From assembly GCA_028280635.1 (NCBI GenBank), contig JANQLM010000085.1, forward strand, positions 1-64,000: a DNA stretch of 64,000 nucleotides. The letters are read 5' to 3'. Each line of letters opens with the position of its first letter. The first letter of the stretch is position 1. This stretch comes from Halieaceae bacterium. GTDB lineage: Bacteria; Pseudomonadota; Gammaproteobacteria; Pseudomonadales; Halieaceae. This document shows, one piece after another, positions 18,696 to 27,470 of this stretch. The translations under genes and the position numbers were made by a program. A model generated the notes under the pieces. That model was not told where the DNA came from. It ran no database searches and saw only the letters and a list, made by a program, of their open reading frames with translations.

Positions 18696-20015
18696 TCAAT
18701 ACTGGCCGGGCGCATCGGCGCCTTTGTCATGGGCATAGCTTCGTATCATCAGCCAGGCAAAGCCGTAACACAACATGGGCACACAGCAGATCAGGATGCG
18801 CAGGCGGTCCAGACTACCCGCTTCGTTTAACGGTCCGGCCGCGGCGTCAAAACTCGTCAGCGGCAACACCAGAAACATGAGCGCGACCGCAAGCGCGGCA
18901 GACAGCTTGCTGGATGATTGCAGTAGCGCAACATAAAGCCCGGTGCGATATGAACCGACCCGGGTCCGCCGGTCCTTCAGGTCGGCAATGATCGCCTGTG
19001 GCAGGAACACCACGCCTCCGTTGATGGCACCCAGCAACAAAAACGCAGTCACGGCGAGCACCAGGCTCTCGGCGGGGATGATCAGGAATAGCGGCTGAAC
19101 AGCTACCTGAAAACCAAGCAACCAGCGGAAGGTCCTGACCTTGCCTAGCCGCACGGTAAGAAGCTTTAGCAGCGGCAGGAAAGCCAGGCCGGACAGCAGC
19201 GCGGGGACAATAGCGAAACTGGCCCACCTCCCCAGGCGAAGCACGCTCTCAGCGTAGAACAGCAAGCTACTGGACATGGCAGCCAGGCCGAGAAGCACCG
19301 CCATGTTACACAGCAGCAGCGCGTGCAAAGGCCGATGATTTTTCAGCAGCAGCAGTGCATCGTACCAGCGATGCTTACCCTCGGGGACTGCCAGCGAGGT
19401 GGTGGCAGGAACCGCCGCTATCGCTGTGTAGGTAAGCAGCGGCAGCGCGACCAGAACGAAAAGCCCCATGTATTTGATTCGAAGTGACTCGTCGGCGCCA
19501 GATAGCTGGTCAGTGACAACCGGGATGGCAACGATCAGCAAGCCGCCCAGCAGCCCCGCCAACTGCCGGTAGGCAGCCACCCTGGCGCGACCGTGATAGT
19601 CGGCCGCGAGCTCCACGCCCCAGGATATGTGTGAAATCGTCAGCAGCGTCCAGCCCACGTACAAAATCACCATCCAAAAGGCAAAGTACTGCCAGTCGAC
19701 GGACTCCGGGGGCAGGAAGATTCTGTACACGCCCAGGAGCATCAGCGGCAAGGACATCAACAACCAGAAGCGCCAACGCCCCTGCGCAGGACCAAGGCGC
19801 TCCATCACAGTACCGGCGACAGGATCCGTGATGATATCCCAGAGCTTCGTCAGCCCAAATACCAGGCCGACTGTAGCGAGCCCCAGGCCTTTCTCACTGG
19901 CATAGAACGACGGTATATACACCACCAGCGGCGTGAGAAAGGCCGCCATTGGGATTTCAAGCGCGGCAAATGCCGCCAGTCTCGCCCGCGAGAGTCGAGG
20001 ATCGCTGCTAATCAT
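18696..20015 (-). CDS. MFS transporter, GPH sugar:cation symporter type
   Basis: This 439-residue integral membrane protein has about 12 hydrophobic segments. LTKLWDIITDPVAGTVMER near residues 56-74 is the signature of the glycoside-pentoside-hexuronide:cation symporter group (MFS_2). Members import sugars, but many in marine and terpenoid-degrading bacteria move unrelated solutes with Na+ or H+. It lies between the crotonase and the GST gene in the catabolic block, so inner-membrane import of the substrate is the natural role. Confidence 0.85.
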   Translation of the reverse strand: MISSDPRLSRARLAAFAALEIPMAAFLTPLVVYIPSFYASEKGLGLATVGLVFGLTKLWDIITDPVAGTVMERLGPAQGRWRFWLLMSLPLMLLGVYRIFLPPESVDWQYFAFWMVILYVGWTLLTISHISWGVELAADYHGRARVAAYRQLAGLLGGLLIVAIPVVTDQLSGADESLRIKYMGLFVLVALPLLTYTAIAAVPATTSLAVPEGKHRWYDALLLLKNHRPLHALLLCNMAVLLGLAAMSSSLLFYAESVLRLGRWASFAIVPALLSGLAFLPLLKLLTVRLGKVRTFRWLLGFQVAVQPLFLIIPAESLVLAVTAFLLLGAINGGVVFLPQAIIADLKDRRTRVGSYRTGLYVALLQSSSKLSAALAVALMFLVLPLTSFDAAAGPLNEAGSLDRLRILICCVPMLCYGFAWLMIRSYAHDKGADAPGQY

Positions 20016-20075
20016 CCGCGAACCTTGTGCCGGGCTCGCTGGCAGCGCTTGTATTTGAATGCCGCTCAGCCACCG

Positions 20076-20927
20076 TTAGTCCTCCGGATTGATACCGAAG
20101 GAATCTTTGAGTTGATCTACATGATCTGCGCTGTGAACAACCTCGCCCTTACTGAGATGGCCGAACATCTGCATGCCGAAGCCACCGTCAAGATCATCGA
20201 CAACTCGCTGCTTCCAGGGCCTGCGTACAAGCTGGCTCGTGAGGCGCCTGATGGTTCGTTTTTGCTTCATAATCTGATCCGCGATCTCGTAGGCGCGATC
20301 CATCAGGCGGTCTCGCGGCACCACTTCATTCACCATGCCGTATTCAAGCGCCGTAGCGGCGTCAATCGCCTGGCTGGTGAGCAGCGCGTAAGCCGCGCGT
20401 TTCACACCCAGCAGTTCCCGAAAACAACTGTGAATGCCGTCACCGGGTACCGAGCCCATGGCAAAGTGGGGATCCCAGATGATGGTATCTTCACTACAGA
20501 TAGTGATATCGCACATCAGGCACATCTCGGTGTGGGCTCCCGGCCCGTTCAGGACACCGATAGTGGGTATCTCAAAGTCGTTTACCAGAGTGGCGACATT
20601 GACGCGGCCATCTTTATAGGCGTACTCGTAGGCCCAGTACTCAAGGTCCTGCTGCTCGAGCGCGAATCCGTCCGGATCCACACCTGCAAGAAACATATTG
20701 CCGGTGCCGGTAAAGATCATGAGCTCGTTATCGGGGTCGGCGGCCACTGCTTTAAGTGCCTGCCCGACAGCGCGATGGTTCTCTACGCTCAGTTGAAATG
20801 GGCCGAGTTGAGTATGCATCCGTAAGGTGATCACGCCATCATCGCGACGCTGCATTACGAAGGACTCTTCAAAAGCCTTCTGATACTGCTCAAAGCCCAC
20901 GTAGGGCACAAAACTGGTAAGCGACAT
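20076..20927 (-). CDS. crotonase-family C-C hydrolase, 6-oxocamphor-hydrolase-like
   Basis: This 283-residue crotonase-fold protein does not look like a normal enoyl-CoA hydratase. From memory it lines up with 6-oxocamphor hydrolase, a retro-Claisen enzyme that splits cyclic beta-diketones. Its His132 (AHTEM), His154 (DPHF) and Asp163 (PGDGIH) fall where that enzyme has His122, His145 and Asp154. The NGP loop and VPGDG turn are also kept. The fold's catalytic Glu pair for CoA hydration is not evident. The likely job is C-C bond hydrolysis of a diketone, possibly without CoA. Enoyl-CoA isomerase is the fallback call. Confidence 0.75.
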   Translation of the reverse strand: MSLTSFVPYVGFEQYQKAFEESFVMQRRDDGVITLRMHTQLGPFQLSVENHRAVGQALKAVAADPDNELMIFTGTGNMFLAGVDPDGFALEQQDLEYWAYEYAYKDGRVNVATLVNDFEIPTIGVLNGPGAHTEMCLMCDITICSEDTIIWDPHFAMGSVPGDGIHSCFRELLGVKRAAYALLTSQAIDAATALEYGMVNEVVPRDRLMDRAYEIADQIMKQKRTIRRLTSQLVRRPWKQRVVDDLDGGFGMQMFGHLSKGEVVHSADHVDQLKDSFGINPED

Positions 20928-20995
20928 CTGTTTTCCTCTATTGCGTCCTTAGTCGCAAAGCGCCTTAGGAAGCGGCTGCGCGGGTGTTGTATGGG

Positions 20996-22453
20996 CTATC
21001 TTCTGAGGTAAACCACTTTTTCTTCCTGAAAAAACTGGATACCGGTGCTGCCGGCTTCTGGCAGACCAAACCCTGATTCCTTGATGCCACCAAAGCTAAA
21101 CTGGGGCTCCTTGTAGGCCGAGTGCATGTTGATATGCGTCATCCCCGTTTCTGTTCGCTCGGAGAAGTCCAGCGCGCGATCCAGGTCACGGGTAAAAACC
21201 GATGAGGACAAGCCGTAGCGAACGGCGTTCGCCAAGGCCAGGGCATGCTCATAGTCCTGAGCTATCTCCACCGTCAGCACTGGCCCAAACACTTCCTCCC
21301 GCGACAGATCGGCACTCGCATCCTTGACTTCGAACACGGTGGGTTCAACGAAGCAACCATGCTCCAGACACCTGTCACCGCTGCGCGCGCCACCGAGCAC
21401 CAGTCGGCACTCCTGGTGTAACGCCTTATCAATGTGACCCAGGACGGACGCAAGCTGAAGCTCTCCGCAGACCGGACCCATGGTCGCCGCCGGGTCCATG
21501 CCATGGCCAAGAGCGATGGTTTCTGCTCGCCTGAGGAGCTCGCCCAGAAGCTCTTCGTAAATCGGTTTCTCTACGATGAGTCGGCTGGTGGCTGTACACC
21601 ATTGTCCGGCGCAGGAGAAGGCACCAATGGCCACCTGTTCGGCAACCAGATTGATGTCGCTATCGGCCAATGCCACCACCGGGTTCTTGCCGCCCATCTC
21701 CAACTGCGTCCTGACAAACTGCTGCGCTGACTGTTTGGCGATACACTTGCCGACATAGGTGGAACCTGTGAACGTCACCGCTCTGACACCAGAAGACGCC
21801 ACTAACACGTCAGAAAGCTCTGAGCCCGATCCGGTAACAAACTGCAGCACCTCGCACGGCAGGCCCGCCTCCGTGAGAATGTGAACGACAGTCTCACCGA
21901 CACCGGCGGTCTGACTTGCCGGTTTGAGAATGGCCGTGTTGCCGGCCATAAGCGCAGGCACCAGCTTCCGGAAAGGTACATTGAACGGGAAGTTCCACGG
22001 CACGATCACCGATATGACGCCGAGTGGCTCCAGGCGCGTAAACCCCCAGGACGCACCCTGGTGAGACTGATTGGCCCTGCCAAATTGACGTTCGCCCTCG
22101 CCCACCTGAAAAAGGAGTTCCGCGATGGTGCTGTCAATTTCCGATTGGGACTCTTTTAACAGCTTGCCGTTCTCTGCCGTAATCAGCCGGGCAATCTGCT
22201 CCCTGTTGTCTTCAATGAGTTGAGCGGCGCGGCGCATGATGGCAGCCTTCTCCGCCACGGGAACCTTACGCCAGTGATCAAAGGCACCCGCGGCTGACTC
22301 CACGCCTGCTACCACATCACGCTCAGCGGAGAGCGGATAGGAATGAACATGACACCGTGTATCGGCGGGATCGTACAGAGGGTAGTCGCGCGCGGTGCAT
22401 GAGTGCAGCCATTGCCCGTTGATGCGGTTCTGATGCCGAAGAGAAATGCTCAT
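20996..22453 (-). CDS. NAD(P)-dependent aldehyde dehydrogenase
   Basis: This 485-residue enzyme has all ALDH landmarks: PWNFPFN with Asn154, LEMGGKNP with Glu252, and the nucleophile Cys286 in GQWCTATSR. The length is that of succinate-semialdehyde/betaine-aldehyde types. It would oxidise an aldehyde made by the cluster's cleavage enzymes to the acid. It sits between the crotonase and the ThDP-enzyme gene with gaps of about 65 bases, consistent with one transcript. The substrate is unknown. Confidence 0.88.
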   Translation of the reverse strand: MSISLRHQNRINGQWLHSCTARDYPLYDPADTRCHVHSYPLSAERDVVAGVESAAGAFDHWRKVPVAEKAAIMRRAAQLIEDNREQIARLITAENGKLLKESQSEIDSTIAELLFQVGEGERQFGRANQSHQGASWGFTRLEPLGVISVIVPWNFPFNVPFRKLVPALMAGNTAILKPASQTAGVGETVVHILTEAGLPCEVLQFVTGSGSELSDVLVASSGVRAVTFTGSTYVGKCIAKQSAQQFVRTQLEMGGKNPVVALADSDINLVAEQVAIGAFSCAGQWCTATSRLIVEKPIYEELLGELLRRAETIALGHGMDPAATMGPVCGELQLASVLGHIDKALHQECRLVLGGARSGDRCLEHGCFVEPTVFEVKDASADLSREEVFGPVLTVEIAQDYEHALALANAVRYGLSSSVFTRDLDRALDFSERTETGMTHINMHSAYKEPQFSFGGIKESGFGLPEAGSTGIQFFQEEKVVYLRR

Positions 22454-22517
22454 ATCCAGTGCCGGCCTCGTTGAGGGCCCCTCTTACTTGCGTACTTCGA
22501 GCCCCACGCCACTGCTG

Positions 22518-24281
22518 TCAGCTCTCGCCTGACAACCATTCAGCCACCTTACCGCTGCGCATGGCATTCCATGCCTCGATCCCGGGAGGCCAGACATTTG
22601 AATCGGGGTCGATCACACAGTGAATCACTGACACGAGATTGCTGGCGAAGCAGCGCCCCAGCGCAGGCCCGATCTCCGACGCCTTGGTGACGTATTCGCC
22701 GTAGCCGCCCATGGCCTCACAAATCTGGTCGTAGCGGATTTCCTCCGCATTGAATACCTTGAACCAGGGCGCTTCTCTGCCCCAGGACCTTCTCTGCGCC
22801 GTCTTCTCCATTCCCCAGGCGCCGTCGACCATGACCATACACACTACCGGCAGATCTTCCCTGAACGCCGTTTCGAGCTCCTGGATATTGAAGTTGAAGG
22901 CACTGTCGCCGGTAATACAGCACACCGGCCGCTCCGGGTACGCGAGCTTGGCGCCGATTGCGTAGGGCAGGCCCGTACCCAGGTGCCCATAGCAGGATGA
23001 TTGAACGATGGAGCGCTCCTTCCTGGCGCGGGCATAGGAGAAGCCCCACCAATTTGTGTTTCCACCATCCAGCGTCACGATCGCGTCCTGATTAAGAAAG
23101 CTGTTAGCCTCACGAATTGCCGCTCCAATACACAGGGGGTCCTGCATCTCGTCAGCGACCGCGTTGAGATCAGCAACCCATTCGGATTCAAGCTGCTTGT
23201 ACACGGCGACGTTGGGATGTGGCTGCCTCGGCTCGGTCAACTCCTCTACAGCCTCAAACAACTGCCTGAGGACCACTTTCGCGTCACCAACCAGCCCAAC
23301 ATCAACCGGCCTGTTCAGCCCAATATTGGTCGGTTCTGCATCGACCTGAATAGTTTTGGATTTCTGTGGATCTGCCCACAAAGGCTGCTTACCGAATCCG
23401 CTCATCTCCCCCATCCGGGTACCGACCACCAACAGCACGTCGGCCTCGGTATTTGCCATCAACGCTCCGGCGCTCAGGGTATGAATCGCCAGGGGGTGGC
23501 TGCAGGGCACCACACTGGAGCCGCGCGCGGTCTTTGTCATCGGCATACCGAGATACTCGGCGAGACGGATGATCTCTGCACCCGCCTCCGCACGCTCCGC
23601 GCCGTTGCCGATTCTTATCGAAACCAATTCAGCGCTGACCAGGATTTCCGCTGCCTGCCTGACCACATCTGGAGCCGCGGGCTGCTTGAACATTGCCGAT
23701 GCCCGGTAGCGCTCGGGCGCAATCAATTCAACACTGTCCAGGTCCCCGAGGCCGTCTAGCACGTCCTGAGGAATCAACAGATGCACCGGACCCGGGCGCC
23801 CGCTCATGGCCACCCGGAATGCATGACGTACCATGTCAGGAATGCGTGACCAGTGATCCACCTTGCCGCTCCATTTAACAGCGGCCTTGAAGCAATCGTG
23901 TTGATTGCCCACCTGCATGGCGGCCTGCTGGGTATAGGAATCACCAATGTCGCTACGCCGGGTGGTAGTGATCGCCACCACCGGGCTACCTTCTGCCTCA
24001 GCACAAATCAGGCCTGAGATCAGATTCGCCGCACCCGGTCCGGCACAGGCCATCACCACTGCGGGCTTACCGCTCACACGTGTATAGGCATCGCAGAAGT
24101 GTGCAGCCGCGGCTTCGTGTCTCGGCACGACAAGCCTGACACCGAGCTCGTCTCCCAAACGCTCAAGCGGCTCCAGAAACGACATATAGGTGCCGTCAGT
24201 AATGGCATGCACATGCTCAATCTTTTCCTGCGCCAAACAGCGCAAAAGCAGCTCGCCACCTTTGATTTGATTCATATTCAA
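22518..24281 (-). CDS. thiamine-diphosphate-dependent enzyme (acetolactate synthase/2-oxoacid decarboxylase-like)
   Basis: This 587-residue ThDP enzyme has the three-domain layout of acetolactate synthase, benzoylformate decarboxylase and cyclohexane-1,2-dione hydrolase. Glu56 in RHEAAAAH is the cofactor-activating glutamate. The cofactor motif starts at GDS (458-460), but the usual NN pair is VD (Asp486), so the Mg-binding Asn is replaced by Asp. This is not a housekeeping acetolactate synthase: there is no regulatory subunit gene and the neighbours are catabolic. It could decarboxylate a 2-oxo acid or cleave a 1,2-diketone. Confidence 0.78.
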   Translation of the reverse strand: MNMNQIKGGELLLRCLAQEKIEHVHAITDGTYMSFLEPLERLGDELGVRLVVPRHEAAAAHFCDAYTRVSGKPAVVMACAGPGAANLISGLICAEAEGSPVVAITTTRRSDIGDSYTQQAAMQVGNQHDCFKAAVKWSGKVDHWSRIPDMVRHAFRVAMSGRPGPVHLLIPQDVLDGLGDLDSVELIAPERYRASAMFKQPAAPDVVRQAAEILVSAELVSIRIGNGAERAEAGAEIIRLAEYLGMPMTKTARGSSVVPCSHPLAIHTLSAGALMANTEADVLLVVGTRMGEMSGFGKQPLWADPQKSKTIQVDAEPTNIGLNRPVDVGLVGDAKVVLRQLFEAVEELTEPRQPHPNVAVYKQLESEWVADLNAVADEMQDPLCIGAAIREANSFLNQDAIVTLDGGNTNWWGFSYARARKERSIVQSSCYGHLGTGLPYAIGAKLAYPERPVCCITGDSAFNFNIQELETAFREDLPVVCMVMVDGAWGMEKTAQRRSWGREAPWFKVFNAEEIRYDQICEAMGGYGEYVTKASEIGPALGRCFASNLVSVIHCVIDPDSNVWPPGIEAWNAMRSGKVAEWLSGES

Positions 24282-24326
24282 TGTCCTATCTAGAGTTCTG
24301 GATTTCTATTCAGCCCGGGATGCCTG

Positions 24327-25214
24327 TCAGGCATGGTCAAGATCAGCGCGCCTACGCGTCACCTCGTAGATGGCACTCCAGTCCAACTCCTCGTAGCCAA
24401 GAGTCAGTGCTTCATCCATCTTGCTCTCAATAATCTGACCGATATCAAAGCTGGTACCGAGCTGCGATGCAGAGTCCAGCATTAGTCGTATGTCCTTGAG
24501 TCCACCGGTCATCTTGAAGCCGCCGTCGGAGAAAGCCCGGTTTCTGATCTTCTCCGCATACATGTGGAGCACCGGAAAGCCATAGAGTGTTCTAAAGAAG
24601 CCCTCGACTTGCTCGAGATCGAGCCCCGACTTTTCTGCACAGGCGTAGACCTCACTCATCAATTCGATATTGGATATCACCGCGTAGTTGAGACACAGCT
24701 TGAGCACGGCGGCATGGCGTGGCTCCGCACCCAGCAGAAACACCATTTGCGTGAACGACTCGATCACAGGCGCAGCCTTATCCGCACCTGACGCGGAACC
24801 TGCCAGAAGCGCTATCAGTGAACCATCGGCAGCGGCGTCAGGACGGCCGAGAACCGGGCACATGACAAACTCTGATCCATGTTGCTCGTGTATGCCCTTT
24901 AGCGAATCTGCAAGCGTAGGGGACACCGTGGTCAGACAGACGTGAACTGCGTTTCTTGCAAGCCCTTCCAGCATGCCTTCATCACCATTGAGCGCGTCCA
25001 GGACCGACCCGTCATCCATCAGGCTGGTGAATACAAGGTCTGCGCCCTCGACGGCATCACGTATGGACGAAGCGGTTTCGGCGCCCAGTTCCTGCAGCGG
25101 CGCCATCTTGGACGCAGTGCGATTCCAGACCCTGAGGTCGAAACCCGCCCGGACAATACTGCTGGCCATGCCAGATCCCATATTGCCGAGTCCAACAAAG
25201 GCGATTTTCTTCAC
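24327..25214 (-). CDS. 3-hydroxyisobutyrate-dehydrogenase-like (beta-hydroxyacid dehydrogenase) oxidoreductase
   Basis: This 295-residue protein has an N-terminal Rossmann fold (FVGLGNMGSGM, residues 6-16) and the family's catalytic Lys172 with Asn176 in the segment AVLKLCLNYAV. It would oxidise or reduce a beta-hydroxy acid or semialdehyde with NAD(P). I chose the GTG at 25214, nine bases after GGGAGC, because the predicted protein then begins directly with the Rossmann strand. It is the first gene of the catabolic operon, 45 bases ahead of the ThDP-enzyme gene. Confidence 0.84.
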   Translation of the reverse strand: MKKIAFVGLGNMGSGMASSIVRAGFDLRVWNRTASKMAPLQELGAETASSIRDAVEGADLVFTSLMDDGSVLDALNGDEGMLEGLARNAVHVCLTTVSPTLADSLKGIHEQHGSEFVMCPVLGRPDAAADGSLIALLAGSASGADKAAPVIESFTQMVFLLGAEPRHAAVLKLCLNYAVISNIELMSEVYACAEKSGLDLEQVEGFFRTLYGFPVLHMYAEKIRNRAFSDGGFKMTGGLKDIRLMLDSASQLGTSFDIGQIIESKMDEALTLGYEELDWSAIYEVTRRRADLDHA

Positions 25215-25577
25215 GTTTCGATAGCTCCCGGGGATTCCCGCCCCATTTGATAACCGCACACCCAAACCAGTGCACATCCGCAATAAACGTAACGCGTTAT
25301 TATTTTAATCGCAACGCGTTACGATTAAAGTTATTTAATCCTGCGTACAGAATGAATGCCGTCATGTAGTGCGCTCGTCAGGAAACTGGCGAAGCAAAAA
25401 TGAAATAAGGTTGGGTGATAGTTTCTGTTGTCAAAGATACGCTGGGGTGGTCGGGACACAGGCTTACAGGACCTGCCCCCACACGTTGCCAGTGCCTGGC
25501 CTACCCCAGAACATGTATGGTCCCAAGGGACTCTCAGAGACATACTGGCTCTGGAATCACCCCGATGTTCAATCTAC
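25215..25577. other. divergent promoter region
   Basis: This 363-base stretch separates the catabolic operon (minus) from the flavoprotein gene (plus). It holds the paired palindromes at 25288-25323 in an AT-rich patch and no supported gene. The frame of the flavoprotein is open back to 25428 from a TTG, but the family's N-terminus begins at 25578. Confidence 0.55.
25288..25323. promoter_or_regulatory. tandem palindromic operator (two AACGCGTT sites)
   Basis: CGTAACGCGTTA (25288-25299) and GCAACGCGTTACG (25311-25323) share the palindrome AACGCGTT, repeated exactly 22 bases apart, or two helical turns. They lie about 75-110 bases before the first gene of the catabolic operon in an AT-rich promoter-like stretch. 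The likely binder is the TetR protein of the cluster; a LacI-type protein is possible from the CG centre. Confidence 0.62.
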
Positions 25578-27452
25578 ATGAAGCAACATGACAAACGCCT
25601 GGGGATGTCCCGCCCAATCAGTCGGCGCGATTTTGTCCAGGGAATTAGCCTGGCGGCGGGGGCATCATTATTACCACCTTTCGCCGGAGACGCGGTCGCC
25701 GCCGAGAGCAGGGCGCCCTACTATCCCCCGGCACAGACCGGCATGCGAGGCGCCCATGTGGGCTCCTTCGAAACTGCCCATGCCACGGTGCAGGGGCGAC
25801 GCTGGCAGGCGCAATCCTCGAGCGAACACTACGACCTGGTCATCGTTGGTGCGGGCATCAGCGGTCTTGCCGCTGCTCACATTTATCTGCGCGACGTAAA
25901 CCAAAACGCGCGCATCCTCATCCTAGACAACCACGACGACTTTGGCGGCCATGCCAAACGCAACGAATTCACGGTCGGTGGCCGCACCTTGATTTGCTTC
26001 GGCGGCACCATGCTGATCGAGGCGCCACGCACCTACCCGGCGGTATCGAAGCAGGTGCTGACCGAACTGGGGCTGGATGCCGAGCGCTACCAGGACTACT
26101 ACCACCAGGATCAGTTGGAAAAGCATGGACTGGGGTTCTGCAGCTTTTTTGACCGCGAGACCTTCGGCACCGACTACCTGGCGCAGGACAGCTATGACAA
26201 CCCGGCGAGTATTCAGCGCTCACCGCTGCCGAAACAAACCCGCGATGACCTAACTCGCCTTATTGAGGATGACACTGACTACCTCGCCGGCAAGAGCACT
26301 GCCGAGCGGCGCGCCATTCTCGACAGGCTAAGCTGGCAGGAATACATGCGTGAGCACGGCCAGTTCGGCGACACCGCCCTGGCCTACATCCAGAAGTGGC
26401 CCCACGGGGTGTGGTCCATCGGCGCCGACGGCCTGCCGGCGTGGATGGCCTGGGAACAGGGCTACCCCGGCTTCGCGGATATGGACCTGGGCTACGAGGA
26501 CGCCGAGGATGAGGGCGACGACGAGTCCATCTTCCAGTTTCCGGACGGCAACGCCACCATCGCCCGCCTACTGGTACGCCGCCTTGTGCCGGGCGTGGCG
26601 CCGGGCAAGACCATGGACGATATTGTCATGGCGCCCTTCGACTACGGCCAGTTGGACCAGCCCGGTCACCAGGCCCGCGTCCGCCTCAACAGCACCGTGG
26701 TCGACCTGCGTCACGAAGGCGGCGACCTGGATGGCGATGTAGTGATCACCTACGTCAGCCAGGACAGGGCGCGTAAGGTCAGCGCCTCTCAGGTGATCTG
26801 GGCTGGTTACCACGCTATGCTCCCGCATATCTGCCCGGATATCCCGAAGGCCCAACAGCTGGCACAAAGCCACTGCATACGGTCACCCCTGGTCTATACC
26901 AGCGTGCTGATACGCAACTGGACCAGCCTGGCGGAACTGGGCATCTGGCGCGCCTACTGTCCGGGCAGTTTTTTCCAGATCATCCTCCTGAGCCGGCCGG
27001 CCAGCTTCGCGGGCTATGCCTACCCGCTGTCGCCGGACGAGCCGATGGTGCTGCATATGCAACACATTCCGCTGGAACCCGGGTTGCCGGCGGCGGAGCA
27101 GTTCCGGGTCGGGCGTAACAGGCTGTTCGGCATGCCCTTCGAGACCTTTGAGCGCAACGCTCGCGAGCAACTTGGGCGTATGCTGGGCCCGGCGGGCTTC
27201 GACCCGGCCGATGACATTCTCGCCATCACCGTAAACCGTTGGCCCCATGGCTATGCCTACTCGGTGGACCCGGCTTCAGGTGACGTCGCCTGGTGGCCGG
27301 AGGCATGGGATCACCCGCAGCGCCCCTGGGTCAATGCGCGGCAGCGGGTGGGCAATATCTCCTTTGCCGGTACCGACTCCGCCAGCAACGCCATGAGCGA
27401 AGCCGCTATCGAAGAGGCCTGGCGTTCGGTGCAGAGCCTGGCGAAACGCTAG
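25578..27452 (+). CDS. Tat-exported FAD oxidoreductase, spermidine-dehydrogenase (SpdH)-like
   Basis: This 624-residue flavoprotein starts with KRLGMSRPISRRDFVQG, an N-terminus I associate with SpdH-type proteins, including a twin-arginine signal (Arg16-17) and hydrophobic stretch to about residue 42. The FAD site VIVGAGISGLAAA is at 88-100. SpdH of Pseudomonas oxidises spermidine in the periplasm; many relatives have unknown amine substrates. ATG 25578 is preferred because the family sequence begins there. It is divergent from the catabolic operon and may share its control region. Convergent with the peptidase gene 18 bases downstream. Confidence 0.75.
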   Translation: MKQHDKRLGMSRPISRRDFVQGISLAAGASLLPPFAGDAVAAESRAPYYPPAQTGMRGAHVGSFETAHATVQGRRWQAQSSSEHYDLVIVGAGISGLAAAHIYLRDVNQNARILILDNHDDFGGHAKRNEFTVGGRTLICFGGTMLIEAPRTYPAVSKQVLTELGLDAERYQDYYHQDQLEKHGLGFCSFFDRETFGTDYLAQDSYDNPASIQRSPLPKQTRDDLTRLIEDDTDYLAGKSTAERRAILDRLSWQEYMREHGQFGDTALAYIQKWPHGVWSIGADGLPAWMAWEQGYPGFADMDLGYEDAEDEGDDESIFQFPDGNATIARLLVRRLVPGVAPGKTMDDIVMAPFDYGQLDQPGHQARVRLNSTVVDLRHEGGDLDGDVVITYVSQDRARKVSASQVIWAGYHAMLPHICPDIPKAQQLAQSHCIRSPLVYTSVLIRNWTSLAELGIWRAYCPGSFFQIILLSRPASFAGYAYPLSPDEPMVLHMQHIPLEPGLPAAEQFRVGRNRLFGMPFETFERNAREQLGRMLGPAGFDPADDILAITVNRWPHGYAYSVDPASGDVAWWPEAWDHPQRPWVNARQRVGNISFAGTDSASNAMSEAAIEEAWRSVQSLAKR

Positions 27453-27470
27453 CGCAATAGAGGGGGCTGC

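Noticed and set aside
22518-24281. Biosynthetic acetolactate synthase (ilvB/ilvI)
   Set aside because: No small-subunit gene, altered cofactor motif and catabolic neighbours.
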